A stretch of 64,000 nucleotides of DNA from Thioclava electrotropha (GTDB lineage: Bacteria; Pseudomonadota; Alphaproteobacteria; Rhodobacterales; Rhodobacteraceae), in assembly GCF_002085925.2 (NCBI RefSeq), contig NZ_CP053562.1, positions 1,716,001 through 1,780,000 on the forward strand. The letters are read 5' to 3'. The translations under genes were made by a program, and so were the position numbers. The notes below the pieces were generated by a model. That model did no database searches, had not been told where the DNA came from, and was given only the letters and a program-made list of their open reading frames with translations. This document shows, one piece after another, positions 34,976 through 43,279 of this stretch. Numbering within the stretch: the stretch's first letter is position 1; the number at the start of each line of letters is the position of its first letter.

Positions 34976-36138
34976 GCCGCGCGCTCCGCTTCGAGGATCG
35001 AGCAGTAATTCGCGACGCCGGAGCCGCCCATGTTGAAGACGCAGCCCAGCTCCGCGCCGGGCAGCTGCATCTCGCCCGCCTGACCGGTGAGCTGCATCGC
35101 GGCCAGCACATGCATCGACACGCCGGTCGCGCCCACGGGATGGCCCTTGGCCTTCAGCCCGCCCGAGAGGTTTACCGGAAGCCGCCCGTCGCGCAGCACC
35201 AGCCCGTCGTCGATGGCCCGCGCGCCGGAGCCTTGCGGCACAAGCCCCATCGCCTCGTAGACGAGCAATTCCGCGATGGTGAAACAGTCGTGGACCTCGG
35301 CGAAGGAGAGATCATCGACACTGACGCCTGCCGAAGCATAGGCGCGGCGGAACGCCTCAGACGGACCCTCGAAGGCCAGCAGATCGCGGCGCGACATCGG
35401 CAGGTAGTCATTGACCTGCTCGGCGGCGCGGAAACCGATGGAATTGGCGAAATCGCCCGCGCGGTCGTCGGCGACCATGACCAGCGCCGCAGCGCCGTCG
35501 GAAATCAGCGAGCAATCGGTCATCCGCAGGGGCGGGGCGATCATCGGGTTCTTGTCGCTGACCGTGTTACAGAATTCGAACCCCACATCCTTGCGCATCT
35601 GCGCCAGCGGATTGGCGAGCGCGTTGTGGTGGTTCTTCGCCGCGATCCGGGCGAGAGCCGCGGAACGGTCGCCATGCGCCTGATAATAGGCCTGCGCGAA
35701 ACGTGCGAAGATCTGCGGGAAGGAGACGCCCGCTTCCTCCATCTGGTACGACGCCCCGGCCAGCGCCTCGGTCACGCCTGCGGTGTCCTTTGCGGTCATC
35801 TTCTCGGCCCCGATGACCAGCGCGGCCTTGACCCGGCCCGAACGGATCGCATCGCGCGCGGCATAGATCGCGGCCGAGCCGGACGCGCAGGCATTCTCGA
35901 CGCGGGTCGCAGGCGTGAAGCGCAGTCTGTCGTCGATCCCCAGCGCCAGCGAGCTTGCGAACCCATCCGGCACCAGCCCGGAGTTGAAATGCCCCAGCCA
36001 GATGCCATCGATCTCCGCCGGGTCGATCCCTGCATGCTCCAGCGCGCCGCCGCCCGCTTCGAGAACCAGATCCTCGAGCGTGCGCCCCTCCAGCTTGCCG
36101 AATTTCGTATGGCCCCAGCCGACGATCTTCGCGTCCAT
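34972..36138 (-). CDS. Thiolase family protein (acetyl-CoA acetyltransferase, SCP2-thiolase type)
   Basis: 388 aa. Active-site Cys is in NACASGSAAIYAA near residue 90. Further residues are in FAEVHDCFTIAEL and the His in GGLKAKGHPVGATG. This pattern is the lipid-transfer (SCP2) thiolase branch, usually degrading or forming beta-ketoacyl-CoAs of unusual acids. First gene of the operon, with a ribosome site GGAGGAG. It overlaps the ligase gene by 4 bases. Confidence 0.83.
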   Translation of the reverse strand: MDAKIVGWGHTKFGKLEGRTLEDLVLEAGGGALEHAGIDPAEIDGIWLGHFNSGLVPDGFASSLALGIDDRLRFTPATRVENACASGSAAIYAARDAIRSGRVKAALVIGAEKMTAKDTAGVTEALAGASYQMEEAGVSFPQIFARFAQAYYQAHGDRSAALARIAAKNHHNALANPLAQMRKDVGFEFCNTVSDKNPMIAPPLRMTDCSLISDGAAALVMVADDRAGDFANSIGFRAAEQVNDYLPMSRRDLLAFEGPSEAFRRAYASAGVSVDDLSFAEVHDCFTIAELLVYEAMGLVPQGSGARAIDDGLVLRDGRLPVNLSGGLKAKGHPVGATGVSMHVLAAMQLTGQAGEMQLPGAELGCVFNMGGSGVANYCSILEAERAA

Positions 36139-36204
36139 GCGGGTCTCCTCCCAATGATCCTCCGTTGCGGGGGAGACTAGCGCAGGGGCGGCACGACCTC
36201 TATT

Positions 36205-36216
36205 CGTAGAACTACG
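36205..36216. promoter_or_regulatory. Palindrome CGTAG-AA-CTACG upstream of the PAS-LuxR gene
   Basis: Perfect 5-bp arms, located 17 bases before the regulator start and 67 before the thiolase start on the other strand. It suits a dimeric LuxR-type helix-turn-helix and could be the control site of the divergent operon. Confidence 0.45.
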
Positions 36217-36232
36217 CTATCGGGAGAAGAGG

Positions 36233-36799
36233 ATGGAGCAGGACCTGCTGGACAGCGATGAGATGGCGCTGCTGGCGTTCGAGCATGCGCCGGTCGGGCT
36301 GGCGGTCACCCGCGACCGGGTGATCGAGCGGTGCAACGCGCGGTTTTGCGAGAGTTTCGGCTATCGGGAAGACGAGTTGCCGCAGCGCTCGCTCGCGGTG
36401 CTTTACCCGTCGCAGGAGGAGTTTCTGCGCATCGGGGAGATCGGGTTGCGGCGGATGCGCGAGACCGGGCGCTATGCCGATGAGCGGATCATGCAACGTC
36501 GCGACGGGTCGCTCTTCTGGTGCCGGGTGCGGGGGCAGTCGCTGACGCCCCACGATCCCTTCGCCCGCGCAGTGTGGAGCTTTGCCGATCTGTCGGAATT
36601 GCGGCCCGTCGTCGATCTGACCGCGCGCGAGCGGCAGGTGGCGGCCCTTCTGGCCGAGGGGCAGACCAACAAGGAAATTGCGCGGGTGCTGGAGCTGTCT
36701 CCGCGCACGGCAGAGGCCCATCGCGCGCGACTGCAGGCGAAACTCGGCGCGCGCAACACCGCCGAACTGGTGGCGCGGCTGACGGGGCTGCCGCTCTAG
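36233..36799 (+). CDS. PAS domain LuxR-type transcriptional regulator
   Basis: 188 aa. An N-terminal PAS domain (about 10-115) with FEHAPVGLAVTRD and RRDGSLFWCRVRG, followed by a LuxR-type helix-turn-helix LTARERQVAALLAEGQTNKEIARVLELSP region (given here as the motif starting LTARERQV, with KEIARVLELS). No receiver domain, so it senses through PAS. It is divergent from the thiolase-ligase-SDR operon and likely controls it. Confidence 0.85.
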   Translation: MEQDLLDSDEMALLAFEHAPVGLAVTRDRVIERCNARFCESFGYREDELPQRSLAVLYPSQEEFLRIGEIGLRRMRETGRYADERIMQRRDGSLFWCRVRGQSLTPHDPFARAVWSFADLSELRPVVDLTARERQVAALLAEGQTNKEIARVLELSPRTAEAHRARLQAKLGARNTAELVARLTGLPL

Positions 36800-36815
36800 A
36801 CGCGTCGCCCCAAGG

Positions 36816-36843
36816 AAAAAGGGGCGCCGATGCGCCCCTTTTT
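36816..36843. terminator. Bidirectional rho-independent terminator
   Basis: Perfect 12-bp stem AAAAAGGGGCGC/GCGCCCCTTTTT with a 4-base loop CGAT. A-run and T-run make it usable by the LuxR gene on the plus strand and the Cache protein gene on the minus strand, which converge here. Confidence 0.88.
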
Positions 36844-36868
36844 GTCTCGATCCCAAGTCAGGCCCAGA

Positions 36869-38002
36869 TCAAGAATGCGGTTCAGGTGTCGCCTCAGGTG
36901 TCGACCGAGGCGGCCGTTCGCTACGCTGCGGGGTGAGCTTGCTCTGGATGATCGCGAGTGCGCTCGACAGCGAGGCGGCTTCCTGAGAGCTCGTCGCTTC
37001 TTCGGGGAAGACGTATTTGCCGTTCGCGATGCTCTTGGCATCCTCTGCCAGCCGCTCGACCGGGCGCAGCAGCAGCTTGAGGAACACCAGCGTCACGCCG
37101 AGCAGGCACAGCGCCGCGGCTGCGACCGTCGCCAGCGTCACCTGCGTCAAAACCGGCAGATCGTTCGAGATGTTGTCGCGGCGCAGAACCGCGAAGACGC
37201 GCCAGCCGAAGTTGGGCAGTTTGTTCCAGACGAAATCCGGCGCAAAGGCATAGGTTCCGCCGTCCTTGCCGTCGACAAGGTGGAAGACGCCGGAAGACTT
37301 GCTGCGCAGGCTCGCGCTTGACGTCAGGCTCTTGGGCAGGGGCGTGCTGTCTTGACGGGTGTCGATGACGGGATCGCCGTTGATGTCCTGCACGACCACG
37401 TCGATGCCAAGTTCCTTGCTCGCCTCGAACAGGAAGCTGCGCACCCATGCGATCCGCACGCGGTAGACCAGCACGCCGATCTTCTGGCCGTTCGCGCCCT
37501 TCACGGGGGTCGAGAGGTTCAGGAAATACTCCATCTTGCCGGTCTGCGCATTGGTGGCCGTCTCGGTGATCGAGTCGACCGACGGCACGCGGATACCATC
37601 GCGGAACCACCGCTTGGAGCTGACATTCTTGCCGACCTCATAGCCGTTCGAGCCGGAGATGATCGTGCCATCGGGCGCGGCGAAGCCTGCCCAAGCGACC
37701 TGGCCCCCGGTGCGGGCGACGGCGTCCATGAACTTGTTGATGTCGTCTTGCGACGCGGTGCCGATGCTTCGCGCAACGGCATGCATACTGTCCCATTCGC
37801 GCATCAGGGCCGTGTTGAAGCTGAGCGCGATCGCATCCGAGCCTCTCAGGACCAGTTTGTGTTCAATGGCTGTCTGAAATTCATGGGCCTGATCCGACAC
37901 GACCTTGGCGACGAAGACGGCCGTCGCTGCCACGACGAGCACCATCGCCAGAGCGGTGCGTCGGAAAATGCCCCCGAGATTGTGTTGTCGCCGAATGCTC
38001 AT
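36869..38002 (-). CDS. Cache-domain membrane sensor with HAMP and no output domain
   Basis: 377 aa. TM1 at about 15-37, a large periplasmic region with dCache features such as AWAGFAAPDGTIISGS and WFRDGIRVPSVDSITETATN, TM2 at about 285-307, then HAMP (LRPVERLAEDAKSIANGKY). After about 340 only a short disordered tail remains; there is no kinase, GGDEF or methyl-accepting region. It may pass its signal to a partner protein. Proteins of this type often sit next to polysaccharide or diguanylate systems. The nearby glucan synthase genes make such a link attractive. Confidence 0.78.
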   Translation of the reverse strand: MSIRRQHNLGGIFRRTALAMVLVVAATAVFVAKVVSDQAHEFQTAIEHKLVLRGSDAIALSFNTALMREWDSMHAVARSIGTASQDDINKFMDAVARTGGQVAWAGFAAPDGTIISGSNGYEVGKNVSSKRWFRDGIRVPSVDSITETATNAQTGKMEYFLNLSTPVKGANGQKIGVLVYRVRIAWVRSFLFEASKELGIDVVVQDINGDPVIDTRQDSTPLPKSLTSSASLRSKSSGVFHLVDGKDGGTYAFAPDFVWNKLPNFGWRVFAVLRRDNISNDLPVLTQVTLATVAAAALCLLGVTLVFLKLLLRPVERLAEDAKSIANGKYVFPEEATSSQEAASLSSALAIIQSKLTPQRSERPPRSTPEATPEPHS

Positions 38003-38280
38003 CTTCGCTTCAATCCTACGTTAATTGTAGAAGGGGTCCGATTTAAATCATGGTTACTGAGTAAATACGGCGAGAAAGTGGTGCGGGCCCATTTCAAAGT
38101 TAATTTTTTCGCGGACCGGAAGGATCGCTTGCAATGCGCAAAGCGATGCCAAACACTCGAAGGAACAAGCTCCCGGGGCACGGGGCTGCGAGGGCTCGAT
38201 CGACGGGTCTTTCCGCAAAAACCAAATAGCAGATCGAGGGGCCGCAAAGGTCTCGGGCACAGGCTTACAGGACACGTAAT

Positions 38281-38859
38281 ATGCAAAAGATTCAAGGAGT
38301 AAGCGTCGCGATCGCGACCTGTCTGACACTGTCATTGGGGGCGGGCTCGCAAGCCCGCGCGGATGGCGCGTTTGTGCAGTTCGACGCGGCGCAGAATACC
38401 TCCGACACGGTCTTTTCGATGTCGCGCGGGAAAGTGAGCTTCAGCGCGAATTTCTCTGATTACGAAGGCGGATGGTCGACCGGCGCGGCCGTCACGCGGG
38501 ACTTCGCGCTCGAGGGAATCGGCACGCTGAAGCTCGGCCCCAGCATCGGTCGCACCTTGGCGGACGATAACTGGCGACTCGGTGCGCGCGTGGGGCTGGA
38601 GCGGTATACGCCGACCGGCTTCGGGCATGTCTTCATGCTGGCGCAATACAACACGATCGATCAGGACTGGTTTGCGCTGTTTCAGGCCGGGAACCGCTCC
38701 GGGCTGGGGCTAGAGCTCTCCGCAGGCGGGAGCGACACCTATTCCGAGCGTACCATCGCGGTGACCCAGAAAATCGACGGCGGGCCGGTCTCGATCCGGG
38801 CGGGGTGGCGTGCGTTGGCCAAGGAAGCCTTCGTCGGCATCTCCATCAATACCTATTAA
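38281..38859 (+). CDS. Small outer-membrane beta-barrel protein
   Basis: 192 aa. Signal peptide about 1-27 (ending ARA), then alternating polar/hydrophobic strands such as FALEGIGTLKLGPSIGR and ISINTY at the C-terminus, ending with an aromatic residue, as in outer-membrane barrels. Family not certain: similar in shape to the cellulose-associated BcsS proteins. It is convergent with the glucan synthase gene and may be part of its export route. The function is inferred. Confidence 0.6.
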   Translation: MQKIQGVSVAIATCLTLSLGAGSQARADGAFVQFDAAQNTSDTVFSMSRGKVSFSANFSDYEGGWSTGAAVTRDFALEGIGTLKLGPSIGRTLADDNWRLGARVGLERYTPTGFGHVFMLAQYNTIDQDWFALFQAGNRSGLGLELSAGGSDTYSERTIAVTQKIDGGPVSIRAGWRALAKEAFVGISINTY

Positions 38860-38875
38860 TCGCACGCCCCGCGGC

Positions 38876-40864
38876 TCACTCGTCCGAGGAGAATTTCGGC
38901 AAGAAGCGGCGGTAGATGTCGTGCAGAAGCGCGCCGGGGCGAACATGGCTGACGCCCGGCTCGTTCCCTTCGGCATAGAAGCGCACGAACAGCTCTTCGC
39001 GCTGCTCCTCGGTCGGCAGAAGCTGGAGCCGCGCGCCGTCGCGGGTCTTCGCGATGACGTAGCATTCGATCGGGTCGGTGATCTGGTCGATCGTCAGCAT
39101 CCCGCGAGTCTGTTCCGGCAGGGTCAGGCCGCGCAGGCGCACCGTGTCCATCGTGAAAGAGGTCATCCAGACCCAGTATTCCGTGCCGTCGGAGACGAAG
39201 GAAATTCGCTCGGGCTTGTCGGCCACATGGATTTCGCGCCGGGGCAGCTCGACGCAGGCCCGGCAGGTCGCCGCCAGCAGGAACAGGTTATAGATCGTCC
39301 AGAACAGGATCACCCATTTGCCGTCGCCCGCGTCGTAATAGGCGAAGCGGTCCCAGACGATCCCGATCAGAAGGCCGCCCAGCGTCAGGAAAAACAGGAT
39401 CAGGAACGGCATCATGATCCGCCACTGCACGACGACTTTCGACCGGTCCCCGCCTTTCGCCGTCACCGAAAACGGGTGGCCATGGGGCCGCAGCAAACCG
39501 GTGAAGGCGGCGCGGGCGATCGGGATCGCACCGATCAGCTGGCTCACGTCGTTCAGCAGAGGAACGACCATGCCACGGCTGAGCCTGTTCAGCGTCATCA
39601 GGCTCCACAGGTAATAGACCCCGAAATAGCTCAGCACATCCGCAAGGCCCGCATTCACCACCGTGATGTTGAAATACCAGTAGAGCAGGGGATAGCAGAT
39701 CGCCGCGATCCGGAAGGGGAAGGTCGTGGTCCAATAGAAGATCGAGTCGATGACGCTCCAGCGGTCGCGCAGGCGTAGATTGCTCTTCGAGAAGGGGCCG
39801 AGCGAGGACCGCGCGATCTGCATCAGGCCGAGGCACCAGCGGGCGCGCTGGGTGATGTATTCCTTGAGGCCTTCCGGAGCGAGCCCTTCGGTCAGCGGCT
39901 CGGCCAGATAGACGGTGCGCCAGCCTGCATTCTGCAACGCCAGCGTCAGCATGAAATCCTCGGTCACGCTCTCGGTGTTGAAGCCGCCGATCTCGCGCAG
40001 CGCGCTCCAGCGGCAGACCGAGGAGGTGCCGCAGCAAAAGGCGATCCCCCAGCCGTCGCGCGCGGGCTGCATCTGGTCGAAGAAGAAGCGCTGCTCGTCG
40101 GGGTAGGAGCTGTCGAGCCGGAAATTGTGCTGGATCGGGTCGGAGTTGAAGAAATGCTGCGGCGTCTGCACGAGGCCCACCTCGGGGTCGTGGAACAGCG
40201 CCAGCGTACGTGAGATGAAGCCGCGATGGGGTACGAAATCCGCATCGAGGATCGCCACGAAATCTGGCTGCACCTCTTCCTCGGCCAACCGGTCCAGCGC
40301 GTGGTTGATATTGCCCGCCTTCTGCCCCTCATTGTCGGCCCGGCGCATGTAACGCACGCCCTTGGTCTCGCAGAAATCGCGCAGCCAGTCGCGGCGGCTG
40401 TCGTCGCAGACCATGATCATCTTGTTGCGATGGCGCAGGAATTTCGCGCCCACGATAGTGCGTTCGAGAACGTCGCGATCCTCGTTATAGGTGGCGATCA
40501 GGATCGCGACGAGCGGCTCTTTCTCCGTCGGGAGATTGGCGTATTGATCCGCTTCCTCGCTGCGCAGCTTGATCCGCGACAGGACCAGAAAGGCGCTGAG
40601 CGAGCCGATCAGGGTGAAGACTTCGAGCGCGTAGAGAGACCAGCTTGCCAGTACATCCAGCGTCAGGCCCGGCGGGGCGAGGGTCTCGGTTCCGCGCCAC
40701 CAGATATAGCGCAGCGCGAGCACCGCGCTGATCCCCAGCAAGACCGCCCGGTGCCAATTGCGCCGCGGTTTGACGAAGCTCGGCAGAATGGCTGTGATGC
40801 CCACCACGAGGATGAGCTGCATCGCCGCCGAGCCAAGCTCTCCCAGTTGCGGATAGAAGAACAT
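38876..40864 (-). CDS. bgsA: GT2 beta-glucan synthase, mixed-linkage (BgsA-like) or cellulose-synthase-like
   Basis: 662 aa. Membrane helices frame a GT2 domain: ILIATYNEDRDVLE, UDP-sugar DxD in ILDADFVP, acceptor TED in SVTEDFMLTL, and QxxRW in TQRARWCLGLMQ. The C-terminal cytosolic domain is PilZ-like but lacks a clear RxxxR. This build, with the adjacent membrane-fusion gene, resembles the S. meliloti mixed-linkage beta-glucan synthase BgsA, which responds to c-di-GMP through such a tail. BcsA cellulose synthase is the alternative, but no bcsB/bcsC genes are here. Start ATG with a weak ribosome site 12 bases after the partner gene. Confidence 0.75.
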   Translation of the reverse strand: MFFYPQLGELGSAAMQLILVVGITAILPSFVKPRRNWHRAVLLGISAVLALRYIWWRGTETLAPPGLTLDVLASWSLYALEVFTLIGSLSAFLVLSRIKLRSEEADQYANLPTEKEPLVAILIATYNEDRDVLERTIVGAKFLRHRNKMIMVCDDSRRDWLRDFCETKGVRYMRRADNEGQKAGNINHALDRLAEEEVQPDFVAILDADFVPHRGFISRTLALFHDPEVGLVQTPQHFFNSDPIQHNFRLDSSYPDEQRFFFDQMQPARDGWGIAFCCGTSSVCRWSALREIGGFNTESVTEDFMLTLALQNAGWRTVYLAEPLTEGLAPEGLKEYITQRARWCLGLMQIARSSLGPFSKSNLRLRDRWSVIDSIFYWTTTFPFRIAAICYPLLYWYFNITVVNAGLADVLSYFGVYYLWSLMTLNRLSRGMVVPLLNDVSQLIGAIPIARAAFTGLLRPHGHPFSVTAKGGDRSKVVVQWRIMMPFLILFFLTLGGLLIGIVWDRFAYYDAGDGKWVILFWTIYNLFLLAATCRACVELPRREIHVADKPERISFVSDGTEYWVWMTSFTMDTVRLRGLTLPEQTRGMLTIDQITDPIECYVIAKTRDGARLQLLPTEEQREELFVRFYAEGNEPGVSHVRPGALLHDIYRRFLPKFSSDE

Positions 40865-40876
40865 GCCGCCCCGCCC

Positions 40877-42007
40877 TCAGCGCAGGAAGTCGAGGGGGCG
40901 GTGCTCGAAGAACACCCGCCCGGTCCGCCCCACGGGACAGTCGAGATCGGCATCGGATTTCAGGTCCGGAACGAGAAGCGTCATATCGTAGCGCTCGAGA
41001 TGTTTCTGGCTCGGCGCGATGGCGAGATGCTGGTAGACGCGCGCCGCGCCGCTGCCGGCGAGCCGCGCAATCGTCGCGTCGTAAATCTTGTCGCGGGCAG
41101 CCAGCTTGAAGGTCGCGGAATCGCCCACCTTGAGGGTGTTGTAGACGCCTTCGCTCACCGAGGCGGTCACCAGCGAGACGTCGCAATCGACGAGCGACAT
41201 GATCGGATCGCCCCGCTGCACCGTCACGCCATCCGCCTGCAGGGTCTCCCAGTAGATTCCGTTCGCAGGCGATGTCACCTGGCTCGAGGTCAGCGTGTTC
41301 ACCCGCGTCTGTTCCTTCGACCGGCGCGCGTCGAGCGTCTTGACGCGGGCCTCGGCCTCGGTGAGGTCCGCTTCGAGCGAGGCGATCTCCTCATCGAGAA
41401 GCGCGCCGCGCTGTTCGGAGCTTGGGGCGTCGTTATAGCCGTCGCCCAGATAGACGCCGGATTTGGCGGCATCGAGCGCGTTTTCGAGCAGCGCCACGTC
41501 CTCACGCGCCTGCGTCACCGGCCCAGCCTCTGCCGTGGCGGTCTGCGCCACTTTCGTGGCACTCGTCTCCGAGCTTTGCGCATTGGGCTGCAGCCGGTCG
41601 AGCCGCGCGCGGGCGAATTTCAGTTTCGTCTCGATCTCGGCGATGCGATGCGTGCGATAGAGCTTGGTGCGCGCGCTATAGGCGTCGCGTTGCGTGCGTT
41701 TGGCGGCGAGGTCGCTTTTGATCCGCGCGACATTCGCCTCGGCATTCGCCAGCTCCATTCGCAAATCTTCGAGCCGCGTGGTGTCCGAGAGGATATCATC
41801 GACGGTGGCCAGCCGCTCGCCCTTGTCGACATGGGCGCCGAGCGGTCGTTTCGGCATCGACAGCTTGCCGGCGGTGCTGCTGCGAACCGTGACCACGGGC
41901 GCATTGACGACGGCATCGGCGCTCACGCCCGACATCTGCTCTCCGACGATCACCCAAAGCGCGCCCGCAACCAAAATAATACCGATGACAGGGCGAAAAG
42001 TTTTCAA
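40877..42007 (-). CDS. bgsB: HlyD-family membrane-fusion protein (BgsB-like)
   Basis: 376 aa. One N-terminal membrane helix (about 7-25), a biotinyl-lipoyl half VVTVRSSTAGKLSMP and its return SPANGIYWE, with a long coiled-coil hairpin (about 95-250) between. The start is TTG at 42007, preceded by CGAGGAG. It should carry the glucan across the periplasm together with the GT2 synthase encoded immediately downstream. The same pairing exists in bgsBA of S. meliloti. A 7-bp palindrome ATAGGTT/AACCTAT lies 44 bases upstream. Confidence 0.72.
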   Translation of the reverse strand: MKTFRPVIGIILVAGALWVIVGEQMSGVSADAVVNAPVVTVRSSTAGKLSMPKRPLGAHVDKGERLATVDDILSDTTRLEDLRMELANAEANVARIKSDLAAKRTQRDAYSARTKLYRTHRIAEIETKLKFARARLDRLQPNAQSSETSATKVAQTATAEAGPVTQAREDVALLENALDAAKSGVYLGDGYNDAPSSEQRGALLDEEIASLEADLTEAEARVKTLDARRSKEQTRVNTLTSSQVTSPANGIYWETLQADGVTVQRGDPIMSLVDCDVSLVTASVSEGVYNTLKVGDSATFKLAARDKIYDATIARLAGSGAARVYQHLAIAPSQKHLERYDMTLLVPDLKSDADLDCPVGRTGRVFFEHRPLDFLR

Positions 42008-42050
42008 TTCGGGGCTCCTCGAGATGACACGTTACAGCGGGGCGGGGCCA

Positions 42051-42068
42051 ATAGGTTTAACAACCTAT
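42051..42068. promoter_or_regulatory. ATAGGTT-N4-AACCTAT palindrome before bgsB
   Basis: Perfect 7-bp arms in an otherwise A/T-richer upstream region. Its place 44 bases before the TTG start fits an operator or core promoter of the glucan genes. The regulator is unknown. Confidence 0.45.
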
Positions 42069-42251
42069 AAACGTAACGTAATTGCAAGATGCAACCCAAG
42101 GTCTATTGAGAATATTTGGTTTGTGATGCGACGCGGCACGCTAGATCAGCCGCGGCGTGAGGCGGGCGCCTCGCATGAAATGCGCGTCGATAATGCGACG
42201 GAAAATCACTCGTGCGTGATATGCTTCCCGGTCTCAGGAGGAGGATTCACC

Positions 42252-43166
42252 ATGACCGATCCAGCCAATGCGCGCCGCTTGACGGCGGCCGATTTCGACC
42301 AGGAACTTCTCGATCTTTACGATTACTATGTCCATGGCAAGATCTCGAAACGGGAATTTCTCGATCGGGCGGGGAAATGGGCGGTGGGCGGCGTGACCGC
42401 GCTGGCGATCCTCGGCGCGCTCGCGCCCGATTATGCGCTGGCCCAGAAGGTGGCCGAGGACGATCCGGACATTCTGGGCGAGGACATCACCTATCCCAGC
42501 CCGAACGGCACCGGCGAGATCACCGCCTATCTGGTGCGCCCGACGCAGATTGACCCGGACAATCCGCCCGCGGTGATCCTCGTCGTGCATGAGAACCGCG
42601 GCCTGAACCCCTATATCCGCGACGTGGTGCGCCGCCTCGCCAAGGCGGGCTTCGTGGCGATGGGGCCCGATGGGCTGTCCTCGCTCGGCGGCTATCCGGG
42701 CAATGATGACGAGGGGCGCACGATGCAGCGCAGCCTCGATCAGGGTGCGCTGCTCAATGATTTCTTCGCCGGGTTCGAGTATCTCCAGACGCTCGACGGC
42801 ACCAACGGCAAGGTCGGTGCGACCGGGTTCTGCTATGGCGGGGGCGTGGTGAACAAGCTCGCCGTCGCCTATCCCGAGATGGGCGCGGGCGTGCCGTTCT
42901 ACGGGGCTGCGCCAGACAGCGCGCAAGTCGCGATGATTGAGGCGCCGCTGATGATCCAGCTGGCAGCGCTCGACCAGCGGATCAATGCGATGTGGCCGGA
43001 GTATCAAAAGGCGCTCGAGGAAAACGACAAGCGCTACGAGGCCTATATCTATCCAGGCGTGAACCACGGGTTTCACAACGACACGACGCCGCGCTACGAC
43101 GAGGCCGCCGCCAAGCTGGCCGAGGAGCGCATGATCGCGTGGTTCCGGACCTACCTCGCCGGATAA
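42252..43166 (+). CDS. Dienelactone hydrolase family protein
   Basis: 304-aa alpha/beta hydrolase. It has an N-terminal hydrophobic segment (about 47-65) preceded by SKREFLDRAGKW, resembling a Tat-like or anchor segment. Catalytic Cys is in ATGFCYGGG, Asp in LAALDQRIN and His in NHGFHNDT, the dienelactone hydrolase triad, with HENRGLNPYIRDVVRRLA typical of the carboxymethylenebutenolidase family. Long for that family because of its N-terminal extension. Stands alone; chloroaromatic lactone use is possible but unproven. Confidence 0.82.
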   Translation: MTDPANARRLTAADFDQELLDLYDYYVHGKISKREFLDRAGKWAVGGVTALAILGALAPDYALAQKVAEDDPDILGEDITYPSPNGTGEITAYLVRPTQIDPDNPPAVILVVHENRGLNPYIRDVVRRLAKAGFVAMGPDGLSSLGGYPGNDDEGRTMQRSLDQGALLNDFFAGFEYLQTLDGTNGKVGATGFCYGGGVVNKLAVAYPEMGAGVPFYGAAPDSAQVAMIEAPLMIQLAALDQRINAMWPEYQKALEENDKRYEAYIYPGVNHGFHNDTTPRYDEAAAKLAEERMIAWFRTYLAG

Positions 43167-43279
43167 GCTTCCGCGCGCGCTCGCGGCCTGCCGGGGGTGC
43201 GCTCGGATTTGGCGCGTGCTACGCCTCTCGCAAGATCCGCGTCATCGCGCGGAGCCGCAAACGGGAGAGAGGCGCGCGC

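Noticed and set aside
40226..42070. 614-codon plus-strand frame opposite the glucan genes
   Set aside because: Mirror frame of GT2 and HlyD genes, without motif or ribosome site.
41694..42251. N-terminal extension of the dienelactone hydrolase
   Set aside because: It would overlap the divergent membrane-fusion gene; the ATG at 42252 has an AGGAGG site.
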